A DNA stretch of 64,000 bases from NCBI RefSeq assembly GCF_023507705.1, contig NZ_JALBGD010000008.1:124001-188000 (forward strand), in the 5' to 3' direction. Made by a program: the position numbers and the translations under genes. This document shows positions 24,555 to 33,372 of the stretch, one piece after another. Source of the stretch: Stappia sp. WLB 29. GTDB taxonomy: Bacteria; Pseudomonadota; Alphaproteobacteria; Rhizobiales; Stappiaceae. The stretch's first letter is position 1, and the number at the start of each line of letters is the position of its first letter. The notes beneath the pieces are model-generated. The model was not told the DNA's origin, made no database searches, and saw only the letters and a program-made list of their open reading frames with translations.

Positions 24555-25378
24555 TCGGGACCGGGCAGCACCTCGCGGATATAGGCGGCCATGCCGCGCG
24601 ACTGGTCCCACTGGCGCGGATAGCCGAGCGAGACTTCCTCGAAGCGCGTGCCGTCGCGCCAGTCGGTGCGCCGCACATGCAGATGACCGGAGACCACGGC
24701 GCGCGCGTTGAACCGCCGGTGCCAGTCGGCGGTCGCCCGCGTTCCGCACCAGGGCGTGAAGCGCGGCGCACGCGGAATGTGGATGAGGTCCTCGCGCAGC
24801 GGATAATGGTTGATCAGCACCGTCGGCATGTTCGGGGGCAGGGCGGCCAGCCGCGCCTCCGTGTGCCGCAGGCGCTCCGCGCACCAATCCTCGCGCGAGG
24901 CGAAGGGGGCGGGATTGAGGAACATCTCGTCGGCGCAGACCGAGCCCATTTCGCGCGCCCAGCCGACGACGCCGTCGCGGCTGACATATGCCGGGCGGAA
25001 ACTGTAGTCGTAGAGCAGAAACAGCGGCGCGATGGCGCAGGGGCCACCGTCGCCGGTCCAGATCTGGTACGGGTCCTCCGGCGTGACGACGCCGTGCGCG
25101 CGCGCCGTCTCGACGAGGCGGCGGTAGCGCTCCTCGCCGACCAGCGCCGGCAGGCCGGCCTCTTCCGGGATCGCCCACAGGTCGTGATTGCCCGGAACCC
25201 AGAACACCCGCGCGAAGCGGCGCGTCAACTCGGTGAAGGCGAGCCGCATGTGCTCGAACCGCTCGCCGACATCGCCGGCGAGAATCAGCCAGTCGTCGGG
25301 ATAGTCCGGCAGCGCGACCAGGGCCTCGCGGTTGGCCGGGCTGGCAAGATGCAGGTCGCTGATGGCGCGGAGTTTCAT
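24512..25378 (-). CDS. Calcineurin-like metallophosphoesterase next to the PPTase
   Basis: A 288-aa metallophosphoesterase with all metal-binding motifs: ISDLHLA (DxH), ILAGDVGER (GD), VPGNHD, INHYP and VSGHLHVRR. The two-metal centre should hydrolyse a phosphomonoester or diester. It converges on, and overlaps, the Sfp-type transferase gene. In Mycobacterium tuberculosis a metallophosphoesterase (PptH) encoded beside PptT removes phosphopantetheine from carrier proteins. A comparable ACP-hydrolase role is a reasonable hypothesis here, not shown by sequence alone. Confidence 0.85.
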   Translation of the reverse strand: MKLRAISDLHLASPANREALVALPDYPDDWLILAGDVGERFEHMRLAFTELTRRFARVFWVPGNHDLWAIPEEAGLPALVGEERYRRLVETARAHGVVTPEDPYQIWTGDGGPCAIAPLFLLYDYSFRPAYVSRDGVVGWAREMGSVCADEMFLNPAPFASREDWCAERLRHTEARLAALPPNMPTVLINHYPLREDLIHIPRAPRFTPWCGTRATADWHRRFNARAVVSGHLHVRRTDWRDGTRFEEVSLGYPRQWDQSRGMAAYIREVLPGPDQVEDEFAAPRFRK

Positions 25379-25476
25379 GCGGGGGCCTTGGCGGGAACCA
25401 TGTCCGGGATCGTTCCTTGACCCCTGTTTTCACATGGGGAACACTCGCTGCCGACGTCAACCCCTTGAGGCACGTC

Positions 25477-26313
25477 GTGATTCCCCTTCGTGGACGGACG
25501 GCCCCCGTGACCTTGAAGACTGCCCATCTGCCCGACGGCCGGGAAATCGCCTGCATCAACCCTTACGAGGTTGATTTCGCGGTGCACGAGATCTTTTCCC
25601 AGGATCTTGCAGTGCATGGCCTGAGCCTGCCGCAGGACGGCACGGTTTTCGATGTCGGGGCGAATATCGGCCTGTTCTCGCTCTACACGCTGCAGCAGGG
25701 GCCGTCCGCGCGTGTCTTCGCCTTCGAACCCGTGCCGCAGGTCTTCGCCGCGCTGGAGCGGAACCTCGAGGCCGCCGGGGCTCAGGCCGTTGCCGTGCCG
25801 CTCGGTCTCGGCGCCGCGGCCGGGGAGGTGGAGTTCGACTATTTTCCCGGCGTTGCGGCCCTGTCGACGGCGCATAGCGATGTCGGCGAGCGGATGGCCG
25901 GCGGCATCCGCCACCTTCTGACCGGCAACGCCGGCGAGGCGGTGCGCGCGGTGATCGAGCGGACCGGCGCGGGCGAACTGGCGCAGACGGACGGCTTTCT
26001 CGATACGCTGCTTCGGGTGGAGCGGGTGCGGGCGCGCATCGACACGGTCTCGTCGCAGATGGCGGCCTACGCTGTAGAAGCGATCGATCTTCTGAAGATC
26101 GATACGGAAGGCGCCGAGGAGGAGGTGCTGGCCGGCATCGACGAGGCCGACTGGCCGCGCATCCGCCAGTTGATGGTCGAGGTGCATCTGGGCCGGCCGA
26201 AGCTGGAGGAGATCGCCTCCGGGCTGATGGCGCGCGGTTACCGGGTGACGACCGACACGCATCCGCTTGCCGAGGGCGGGGCGGCGGTTTTTCATCTCTA
26301 CGCGGCACGATAG
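25477..26313 (+). CDS. FkbM-family O-methyltransferase
   Basis: A SAM-dependent methyltransferase of the FkbM family: FDVGANIGLFSLYTL (SAM-binding motif I), VFAFEPVPQVF, and the late IDLLKIDTEGAEEEVLAG characteristic of FkbM. I chose GTG 25477 (278 aa), which has TTGAGG six bases upstream; no ATG is in frame, and TTG 25417 would be the longest start. FkbM enzymes methylate hydroxyls on polyketides and sugars. The P450 gene follows after 15 bp, and the HMGS cassette is in the same operon, so it probably acts on the PKS product or a bound intermediate. Confidence 0.85.
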   Translation: MIPLRGRTAPVTLKTAHLPDGREIACINPYEVDFAVHEIFSQDLAVHGLSLPQDGTVFDVGANIGLFSLYTLQQGPSARVFAFEPVPQVFAALERNLEAAGAQAVAVPLGLGAAAGEVEFDYFPGVAALSTAHSDVGERMAGGIRHLLTGNAGEAVRAVIERTGAGELAQTDGFLDTLLRVERVRARIDTVSSQMAAYAVEAIDLLKIDTEGAEEEVLAGIDEADWPRIRQLMVEVHLGRPKLEEIASGLMARGYRVTTDTHPLAEGGAAVFHLYAAR

Positions 26314-26328
26314 GAGCAGGCGGGGCGC

Positions 26329-27585
26329 ATGAGCGAGCAAGGCACTGCCGCGACGGGCGAGGGGATCGACTGGTGGTCGATTCTGACGGACCGGGCGTTC
26401 CTGGAAAATCCCTATGACGAGTTGAAGCGGCTGCAGGCTCTCGGCCCCGTCCATCTCGATGCGGCCTCCGGCGTCTATTTCGTGCTCGGGCACCGCGCCT
26501 TCCTGAAGGTCGCGAAGTCCTCGGAGCTCGGCCGCGACACCCGCCACTGGAAGAACGGTTGGACCGCGCCCGATTACCGGGTGCACGATCCCGTCGGCTA
26601 CCGGCTGTTCAGCGAGTTTCAGCCGCAGATGATCAATTGCGACGGCGCCGAGCACGCCCGCATGCGCAAGGTCTACGAGCCGGCCTTCCGCTCGCAGGCG
26701 GTGCGCGACGTCGGCGCTCTGGTCGAGGCCGAGGCCGCGCAGCTGCTCGATGAGATGCCTCGCGAGGGCACGGTCGATTTCATCGAGGCCTTTGCCGGCC
26801 CCTTACCCCTGCGGGTCCTGTGCAAGCTTTTCGACATTCCGCAAAGCCTCGACGAGACGGTCGCGCGCTGGAGCGCCTCGCTGATCCGCATCGGCGATAT
26901 CCTGATGACGCCGGACCAGAAGAGCGAGGCGCTGGAGGCGCTGACCGAGTTCAAGGCCTTCCTGCGCGAACACATCGCCGCCCGCCGCGCCCGGCCGGGC
27001 GACAGCCTGATGGACCTTGCGATCCGCGCCCATGACGACGGCACGCTGGACGAGGAGGAGACGCTGACCAATCTCGTCTCCATGCTGGTCGCGGGCCACG
27101 AAACCACGGTGACGCTGATCGGCAACGGCCTGCTGCTGCTGCTTCGGCATCCCGGTGAGATGGCGCGACTGCGCGCCGACCGGAGCCTGCTGCGCACCGC
27201 CATCGAGGAGTTCCTGCGCATGGAGCCGGGCGGTAACATGATCCTGCGGGTGGCGCGCGAGGATGTCGACGTCGAGGGCACGCTGATCCCGGCCGGAGCC
27301 CCTGTGCTCGGGCTCGTCGGGGCGATCAATCGCGATCCTGCCCGCTTCGAGCGTGCCGACGAGGTCGATATCGGCCGCCCTGCCAACGCCCAGCTCACCT
27401 TCGGGTCTGGCCCGCATGTGTGTATCGGTGCGCCGCTGGCGCGGCTCGAGGCGCAAATCGCCTTTTCCGCGCTGCTGGACCGCTATGGTTCCATCGAACT
27501 GGCGGGCGAGCCCGAGTGGCGGCTCGACCGGCTGAATGCCCGCGGGCTCGGCCGCCTGCCGATCCGCGTTGGAGGTGCTGCATGA
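26329..27585 (+). CDS. Cytochrome P450
   Basis: A 418-aa soluble bacterial P450: I-helix LVAGHETTVTL (acid-alcohol pair normally E-T), K-helix EEFLRMEP (ExxR) and heme loop FGSGPHVCIGAPLARLE with the heme-ligand Cys365. No membrane anchor, so it needs separate ferredoxin and reductase partners, which are not in this window. It lies between the FkbM methyltransferase and HMGS and overlaps the latter by four bases. It probably tailors the polyketide; closing an O-methyl group into a methylene acetal is one possibility. Confidence 0.92.
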   Translation: MSEQGTAATGEGIDWWSILTDRAFLENPYDELKRLQALGPVHLDAASGVYFVLGHRAFLKVAKSSELGRDTRHWKNGWTAPDYRVHDPVGYRLFSEFQPQMINCDGAEHARMRKVYEPAFRSQAVRDVGALVEAEAAQLLDEMPREGTVDFIEAFAGPLPLRVLCKLFDIPQSLDETVARWSASLIRIGDILMTPDQKSEALEALTEFKAFLREHIAARRARPGDSLMDLAIRAHDDGTLDEEETLTNLVSMLVAGHETTVTLIGNGLLLLLRHPGEMARLRADRSLLRTAIEEFLRMEPGGNMILRVAREDVDVEGTLIPAGAPVLGLVGAINRDPARFERADEVDIGRPANAQLTFGSGPHVCIGAPLARLEAQIAFSALLDRYGSIELAGEPEWRLDRLNARGLGRLPIRVGGAA

Positions 27586-28838
27586 CCCGTGCCGTCGGGA
27601 TCGAGGCGATGAACGTCTATGGCGGCATGGCATGCCTCGACGTGAAGGAACTGTGCCTGCATCGCGGGCTCGACATGCCCCGGTTCGAGAACCTCTTGGT
27701 TCAGGAAAAGACGGTGGCGCTGCCTTACGAGGACCCGGTTACCTTCGCGGTCAACGCCGCCCGGCCTCTGATCGATACGCTGGCGCCGGAAGAGCGCGCC
27801 CGCATCGAGATGGTGGTGACCTGCACCGAGTCCGGCATCGACTTCGGCAAGTCGCTCAGCACCTATGTGCATGCACATCTGGACCTGCCGTCCAATTGCC
27901 GGCTCTTCGAGATCAAGCAGGCCTGCTATTCGGGCACCGCCGGCTTGCAGATGGCGGTGAATTTCCTGCTCGCCCAGACGTCGCCCGGCGCCAAGGCCCT
28001 GGTGGTTGCGACCGACATTTCCCGCTTCGCGCTGGCCGATGCCGGAGCGGTGGAGGAATGGGCCTATTCGGAGCCGAGTTCCGGCGCCGGCGCGGTGGCG
28101 ATGCTGGTCTCCGACACGCCGCATGTCCTGCGCATCGATGCGGGAGCCTACGGCAATCACGCCTTCGAGGTGATGGATACCTGCCGTCCGGGTCCCGACA
28201 CGGAGGCGGGCGATGCGGACCTGTCGCTGATGGCTTATCTAGACTGCTGCGAGGGTGCGTTCCGCGACTACAGCCGCCGGGTGGAGAATGCGGACTTTCG
28301 CGACAGCTTCGGCCAGCTGTGCTTCCACACGCCGTTCGGCGGCATGGTCAAGGGCGCCCACCGGCACCTGATGCGCCGGCTCTACAAGGCGCCGCCCAAG
28401 GAGATCGAGGCCGACTTCCAGTCGCGTCTTGCGCCGAGCCTTGCCTTCGGCAAGCGGGTCGGCAACACCGCCGGCGGCTCGGTCTTCGTGGCGCTCGCCG
28501 GCATGCTGGAGACGGTGGAGATCGACGCGCCGATGCGGGTCGGCCTGTTCTCCTACGGCTCGGGCTGCTGCTCGGAATTCTACAGCGGCGTCGTGACGCC
28601 GGAGAGCGGCGCGCGGCTGCGCGCGATGCGCATCCCGCAGGCGCTGGATCGCCGCCATCGCCTCACGATCACGGAATACGAGACGCTGCTCCGCGGCGAG
28701 AGCGTCGTGCGCTTCGGCACCAAGGACGCGGAGCTGAACCATCAGATCGTGCCGGACGCCTGGCCGGTTGATGCGGCCGGTGATCGGCTTGTGCTGGATG
28801 CGGTCGTCGGCTACCACCGCAAGTATATCTGGATCTGA
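27582..28838 (+). CDS. HMG-CoA synthase-like enzyme for polyketide beta-branching (HMGS)
   Basis: A 418-aa HMGS homologue. The catalytic triad is intact: Glu83 in CTESGID, Cys115 in KQACYSGTAG and His249 in CFHTPFGGMVKGAH, positions very close to those of CurD-type enzymes. It condenses an acetyl unit from a donor ACP onto the beta-ketone of the ACP-bound chain. It is first of the cassette HMGS-ACP-KS-ECH1 and starts within the P450 stop (ATGA). The acceptor is most likely the tandem ACP pair of the large PKS (56785-57320). Confidence 0.95.
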   Translation: MTRAVGIEAMNVYGGMACLDVKELCLHRGLDMPRFENLLVQEKTVALPYEDPVTFAVNAARPLIDTLAPEERARIEMVVTCTESGIDFGKSLSTYVHAHLDLPSNCRLFEIKQACYSGTAGLQMAVNFLLAQTSPGAKALVVATDISRFALADAGAVEEWAYSEPSSGAGAVAMLVSDTPHVLRIDAGAYGNHAFEVMDTCRPGPDTEAGDADLSLMAYLDCCEGAFRDYSRRVENADFRDSFGQLCFHTPFGGMVKGAHRHLMRRLYKAPPKEIEADFQSRLAPSLAFGKRVGNTAGGSVFVALAGMLETVEIDAPMRVGLFSYGSGCCSEFYSGVVTPESGARLRAMRIPQALDRRHRLTITEYETLLRGESVVRFGTKDAELNHQIVPDAWPVDAAGDRLVLDAVVGYHRKYIWI

Positions 28839-28880
28839 GCCGGGCCACCGAGACAGCGGCGGGCCTGGAAAGGGGGCGAG

Positions 28881-29126
28881 TTGGACAGCGACCGGATTGC
28901 CGAGATCATCATCGCCGAGATTCGCAGCACCGTGCCGGAGCTGGAGGCGCAGCCGATCACCCGCGCCGATTCCATGACCGATCTCGGGGTCGATTCCATC
29001 GAGCGCAGCGAGATCATCCTGGCGACGCTGGAGGCCATCGGCCTGAAGGTGCCGATGGTCCAGCTGCACGGCCCGCGCAATATCGGCGAACTGGCCGATC
29101 TCCTGCATGCCAAGTCCGCAGCCTGA
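28881..29126 (+). CDS. Donor acyl carrier protein of the HMGS cassette
   Basis: An 81-aa carrier protein beginning at TTG 28881, preceded by AAAGGGGGCGAG. The phosphopantetheine site is Ser39 in LGVDSIERSEII, resembling the LGxxSIxRxE pattern of donor ACPs in HMGS cassettes. It would carry malonyl, then acetyl after decarboxylation by the next gene product. Its 3' end overlaps the KS gene by 20 bp. Confidence 0.9.
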   Translation: MDSDRIAEIIIAEIRSTVPELEAQPITRADSMTDLGVDSIERSEIILATLEAIGLKVPMVQLHGPRNIGELADLLHAKSAA

Positions 29127-30327
29127 CTCGCAGCCGCTTGTCGTTACCGGCATCGGGGTCGCAAGCGGTCTCGGCCACGGCAAGGACGCGTTCCGCGCCG
29201 GACTTTTCGAGGGGCGGGGCGTCTTTGCGCCGCTTGCCCGTCCCGGCCGACAGCGCGACGACGGCAGCCCGGAGTTCTTCGGCGTCGAGATGCCGGATCC
29301 TCCTGCCATCCTGCCGCGCCGGGTCGAACGTACCGCGGGCCTGAGCGGGCGCGCGGCGGTCGCCGTGCTGGACGAGGCCTGGCGCGAGGCGGGCCTGGAC
29401 CGCATCGTCCCTGAGCGTATCGGCCTTGTCGTCGGCGGATCGAACCTGATGGCGCGCGAGCAGTTCCTGAGCCTGCGCGACTACGCCGAGCGGCTCGATT
29501 TCCTGCCGCCGCGCCACGGCCATGTCTTCCTCGACACCGATATCTGCGGCCTGTGCGCCTCGCAGTTCCCGATCCGCGGCTTCGCCCACACGATCGGCGC
29601 GGCCTCGGCGAGCGGCGCGGCCGCCATCGTAGCGGCGGTCGAGGCGGTGCGCAGCGGCAGGGTTGATGCCTGCATCGCCCTCGGCGCGTTGCAGGACGTT
29701 TCCGCGTTGGACCTGCAAGGCTTCCGGGCGCTCGGCGCGCTGGGCGCGGGACCGGTCTGCCGGCCGATGGACACGGGCCATGGCGGCTTTCTTTACGGCG
29801 AGGCCTGCGCCGCGCTGGTCGTCACCCGGCCGGAGCACGCCGGAAGCACGGTCTATGGCCGCGTGCTGGGCACTGGCTTTTGCACCGATGGCAGCCGAGG
29901 CCCGGAGCCGAATTCCGACGGGCAGGTGCGTGCCGCGCAAGACGCGCTGGCCGCGGCCGGACTGACCACCGCCGACATCGACTATGTCAACGGCCATGCC
30001 ACGGGCACGCCGTCCGGCGACGACGCCGAACTCGAGACCCTGCGCCGGCTCGGTCTCGGTCACGCGCGGGTCAACGCCACCAAGTCGATCATTGGGCACG
30101 GGCTGAGCGCGGCCGGCACTATCGAGGCGGCGGCCGTGCTGATCCAGATGCGCGAGGGCCTGCTGCACCCGACGCTGCATCTCGAGGCGCCGCTGGACGA
30201 GGCTTTTCGCTGGGTGCGGGGCGCGGCGCAAGAACACCGCGTCCGCCACGCGCTGAAACTCTCCTTCGGCTTCGGCGGCAGCAACGTCGCGCTGGTCTTC
30301 GGGACGCCCGAGGAAGAGACGGCATGA
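29107..30327 (+). CDS. Decarboxylating ketosynthase-like protein of the HMGS cassette
   Basis: A 406-aa KS fold in which the active-site Cys is replaced: the motif reads TIGAASASGAAAI, with Ser167 at the Cys position. Both histidine motifs remain (NGHATGTPSGDDAE and KSIIGHGLSAAG). Such KS variants decarboxylate malonyl-ACP to acetyl-ACP without condensing, supplying the HMGS. It overlaps the donor ACP gene and is coupled to ECH1 by ATGA. Confidence 0.93.
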   Translation: MPSPQPDSQPLVVTGIGVASGLGHGKDAFRAGLFEGRGVFAPLARPGRQRDDGSPEFFGVEMPDPPAILPRRVERTAGLSGRAAVAVLDEAWREAGLDRIVPERIGLVVGGSNLMAREQFLSLRDYAERLDFLPPRHGHVFLDTDICGLCASQFPIRGFAHTIGAASASGAAAIVAAVEAVRSGRVDACIALGALQDVSALDLQGFRALGALGAGPVCRPMDTGHGGFLYGEACAALVVTRPEHAGSTVYGRVLGTGFCTDGSRGPEPNSDGQVRAAQDALAAAGLTTADIDYVNGHATGTPSGDDAELETLRRLGLGHARVNATKSIIGHGLSAAGTIEAAAVLIQMREGLLHPTLHLEAPLDEAFRWVRGAAQEHRVRHALKLSFGFGGSNVALVFGTPEEETA

Positions 30328-31097
30328 GCGGGTTTTCGACGCTCTCCTGCAGCATCGCTCAAGGCATCTGCCGCATCCGCTTTGCCCGGCCGGAGGCCGG
30401 CAACAGCATCACGCCGCAGATGGTGGCGGAGCTGCACGCCGCCTTCGACCTTTGCGCGGCGGGCGAGGGGCCGGATGGCCGCGCGGTCACGGTCGTGGTG
30501 CTGGAGGGCAGCGACGACGTCTTCTGCATGGGCGGCGACTTCGACGCTGTCGCCGAGGACGCCGCGCCCATGGACCCGGCCCCGCTCTACGACCTCTGGC
30601 TGCGCATGGCGCGCGGGCCCTTCGTCACGGTCAGCGTGGTGCGCGGCAGGGCCAATGCCGGGGGCGTCGGACTGGCGGCGGCCGCCGATATCGTGCTGGC
30701 GGACGAGACCGCGAGCTTTGCCCTGTCGGAGCTGCTGTTCGGCCTGTATCCGGCCTGCGTGCTGCCGTTTCTGACGCGCCGTGTGGGTGTGCAGCGCGCC
30801 CGCTACATGACGTTGATGACGCGGCCGGTGGGCGCGCGCGATGCCCTGTCCTTCGGGCTTGTCGATGCGCTTGGCGAGCGGGCCGACGAACTGCTGCGCC
30901 AGCACCTGATGCGGCTGAGGCTGCCGGGGCGGGCGGGCATCGCCCGCTTCAAGGCGCATGCGGGCGCGGGGCTCGATGACCTCGAGAGCCAGCGCGAAGC
31001 GGCGCTCGCCGCCAATCGCGAGATGTTCGCCGATCCGCAGATCCGGGCCGATATCCGCCGCTATGTGAGGGACGCCAAGTTCCCCTGGGAGGCGTGA
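30324..31097 (+). CDS. Enoyl-CoA hydratase-like dehydratase ECH1 of the HMGS cassette
   Basis: A 257-aa crotonase-fold protein: oxyanion-hole segment VFCMGGDFDAV, second loop VVRGRANAGGVGLAAAADIVLAD, and SFALSELLFGLYPACVLPFL, all typical of the ECH1 that dehydrates the HMG-ACP adduct. The decarboxylating partner ECH2 is not in this operon but embedded in the large PKS (about residues 5515-5760). The 3' end overlaps the convergent amidotransferase gene by 37 bp. Confidence 0.92.
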   Translation: MSGFSTLSCSIAQGICRIRFARPEAGNSITPQMVAELHAAFDLCAAGEGPDGRAVTVVVLEGSDDVFCMGGDFDAVAEDAAPMDPAPLYDLWLRMARGPFVTVSVVRGRANAGGVGLAAAADIVLADETASFALSELLFGLYPACVLPFLTRRVGVQRARYMTLMTRPVGARDALSFGLVDALGERADELLRQHLMRLRLPGRAGIARFKAHAGAGLDDLESQREAALAANREMFADPQIRADIRRYVRDAKFPWEA

Positions 31098-33070
31098 GGC
31101 GCCGCCTCCATGCGCAGATCCACCGCGCGTTGCAGGGGCGGCAGAGCGCTTGACCCGACTGCCTGCCCGAGCCCTTGCCGCTGCACGAAGAAGCGGTCGA
31201 GCAGGGCTATGGACAGCAGGAACAGGAAGGTCTGGTTTTCCTTGGTGCTGACCTCCTCGGCCGGCTTGGTCAGCACTTTGGTGGCAAGGCGCTGGGCGAA
31301 TTTCGCATTGAGGAAGGGCAGGTTCGCCAGCTCGCTCTCCGACAGGACGAGATCGAGATAGTCGGGCCGGCGCGCGGCGAAGGCCGCCGCGTCCGGGGCC
31401 CGGTACGGGAACTTGCGCTTGTCGGCGACGGCGCCCGGCAGCCGGTCGCGGAAGGCATCGCGCAGCAGCCGCTTCTCGGTGAACCCGTCATCGAAGCGCA
31501 GGTTGACCGAGGAGGCCAGCCCGATCACCGAGGGGTCGAGGAACGGGCAGCGGTTCTCCACCCCGTGGGCAAGGCTCATCCGGTCGCCCTGGGTCGACAG
31601 CAGGTAGCCGGGCAGCAGCGTCTTGTATTCCAGCCATTGGGCCTTTTCGACCGCGCTCATCGAGCCGAACGCCGGACTGCCGGCGACAAGCGCGGAAATC
31701 TCGGCGAAGGGATCGCCCGGCGCGTTCAGCAGGCGGGCCGAGAACTGGCCGTTCTGAAAGCGCAGCTCGTGCGAAAAGAGGCCCGGCATCTTCTCGGCCG
31801 AGAACTGGTGGTAGAGCCCGGTGACGGCGGCGATGTCCTTCGGCCCGTAATGGGCCAGATGCGGATACAGCCGCTCCAGCCGGCTCCGGCGCATGTCTTC
31901 GGGAAGCTCGCTCCACGCGGCGCGCAGCAACGTTTCCTTGAAGAGGTCGTAGCCCAGGAACGCCTCGTCGGCGCCTTCGCCGCTGAGAATCACCTTGATG
32001 CCGGCCTCGCGGGTGCGCTGCGACAGCAGGAACATCGGGATGAAGGCGCTGCGGAAGGCCGGCACTTCCGCGTGATAGACCGCATCGGGGCAGGCCTCGG
32101 CGATGTCGGCATGGCTGATGCGGCGGGCGTGATGGCGCGTGCCCAAATGCTCCGCGACGAGGCGCTGCTCAGCGGATTCGTCGAACTCCGCGTCCTCGAA
32201 CTCGACCGAGAAGGTGGAGAGCGGATGCGGGGTCAGCTCGCGGGCGAGCGCGGCGACGATGGCAGAATCCACTCCGCCGCTGAGATAGACGCCGACCTCG
32301 ACGTCGCTGCGCAGCCGCAGCGACACAGCATCCGTCAGCTGCGCGCGGATCCGTCTGACCGCTGCGCCCTCGCTGGCGACGGCCTCGGTCGGCGCGAAGG
32401 ACAGCTCGTCATAAACGAACCGCTCGATCCGGCCTTCGCGCACCCTTGCCCATTCTCCCATCGGCAGGCTCTCGATACCTCGGAAGCCCGACTGGTGCGG
32501 CAGCGGTGTCCACTGGCCGAGAATGGAGGCGAGCTGCTGCGGATCCTGCTCGAACCGGAAGTCGGAAACGGCGAGGAAGGCCTTCATCTCGGAGGCGAAG
32601 AGGATCGTTTCGCCGTGCCTGGCGAGGAAGAGCGGACGCTTGCCGTAGCGGTCGCGGGCCATGAACAGCTCCTGCCGCTGGCGGTCGTAGAGCGCGAAGG
32701 CGAAGCCGCCGTTGAAGCGCGTCAGGCAGTCGGGGCCCCAGGCGATCCAGGCCCGCAGCACGACCTCCGTGTCGCAGGCTGTGCGGAAGACGTGGCCGAG
32801 GCCGACAAGCGTTTCGCGCAGTTCCCGGTAATTGTAGACCTCGCCGTTGTAGCAGAGCCAGTAGCGCCCGCTTTCGTCGCTGATCGGCTGCAGGCCGGCG
32901 GCCGGATCGAGGATCGCCAGCCGCACCGTGCCCATGGCAAACCCGTCGTCCACCACATAGCCGGCGCCGTCCGGCCCGCGATGGGCGATTGCCGCCAGCA
33001 TGCCGGTGACCTGTTCGGACGGATCCTCGCAGGAACCGTCGAAGCGGAATAAGCCGGCAATGCCGCACAT
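31061..33070 (-). CDS. AsnB-like glutamine amidotransferase (malonamyl-ACP forming, predicted)
   Basis: A 669-aa asparagine-synthetase-type protein. The class II glutaminase domain starts with the nucleophile Cys2 (MCGIAGLF) and shows HRGPDGAGY, YNGEVYNYREL and DTEVVLRAW. The synthetase domain has the PP-loop YLSGGVDSAIVAAL and ILSGEGADEAFLGYD. In glutarimide PKSs an AsnB-like enzyme amidates malonyl on a free ACP to give the malonamyl starter. The adjacent upstream free ACP (33124-33372) and the KS-DH-KR-ACP/KS-B-ACP order in the main PKS support that role. ATG 33070 is required by the N-terminal Cys. Confidence 0.9.
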   Translation of the reverse strand: MCGIAGLFRFDGSCEDPSEQVTGMLAAIAHRGPDGAGYVVDDGFAMGTVRLAILDPAAGLQPISDESGRYWLCYNGEVYNYRELRETLVGLGHVFRTACDTEVVLRAWIAWGPDCLTRFNGGFAFALYDRQRQELFMARDRYGKRPLFLARHGETILFASEMKAFLAVSDFRFEQDPQQLASILGQWTPLPHQSGFRGIESLPMGEWARVREGRIERFVYDELSFAPTEAVASEGAAVRRIRAQLTDAVSLRLRSDVEVGVYLSGGVDSAIVAALARELTPHPLSTFSVEFEDAEFDESAEQRLVAEHLGTRHHARRISHADIAEACPDAVYHAEVPAFRSAFIPMFLLSQRTREAGIKVILSGEGADEAFLGYDLFKETLLRAAWSELPEDMRRSRLERLYPHLAHYGPKDIAAVTGLYHQFSAEKMPGLFSHELRFQNGQFSARLLNAPGDPFAEISALVAGSPAFGSMSAVEKAQWLEYKTLLPGYLLSTQGDRMSLAHGVENRCPFLDPSVIGLASSVNLRFDDGFTEKRLLRDAFRDRLPGAVADKRKFPYRAPDAAAFAARRPDYLDLVLSESELANLPFLNAKFAQRLATKVLTKPAEEVSTKENQTFLFLLSIALLDRFFVQRQGLGQAVGSSALPPLQRAVDLRMEAAPHASQGNLASLT

Positions 33071-33123
33071 GACGTCGCGTGCCCCCTGGTCGGTCCCTGC
33101 TTGCTGGCTATGACGTGGTGCGA

Positions 33124-33372
33124 TCAGCCCGTTGCGCGAGCGGCGACCTTTCGGGCAACCGTCTCGCGGATCTGGACAAGGCTCACCAGCACGTCGCCGG
33201 TCATTTCCTGCTCCGTGAAGCGGATGTCGAATTCCTGCTCCAGGAATCGGATCAGCTGCACGTAGCCGAAGGAGTCCATCACGCCTTCCTTGAACAGGTC
33301 GGAGTCCTCGGGAAACGAGTCGTCGAACTCGATCAGGAACTGTTCTTCGATGAAATCCCGAATTTTGTCCAT
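33124..33372 (-). CDS. Free acyl carrier protein paired with the amidotransferase
   Basis: An 82-aa carrier protein: MDKIRDFIEEQFLIEF, then Ser34 in GVMDSFGYVQLIRFLEQEF as the phosphopantetheine site. It is 53 bp upstream of the AsnB-like gene on the same strand, so the two form one operon. It would hold malonyl during amidation and present malonamyl to the first KS. The serine context (DSFG rather than DSI/DSL) sets it apart from the other ACPs here. Confidence 0.9.
   Translation of the reverse strand: MDKIRDFIEEQFLIEFDDSFPEDSDLFKEGVMDSFGYVQLIRFLEQEFDIRFTEQEMTGDVLVSLVQIRETVARKVAARATG

Noticed and set aside
31061-33070. AsnB-like gene as ordinary asparagine synthetase
   Set aside because: It forms an operon with a free ACP inside a PKS cluster whose first modules match glutarimide synthesis, so the amidotransferase role fits better. 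Substrate is still untested.
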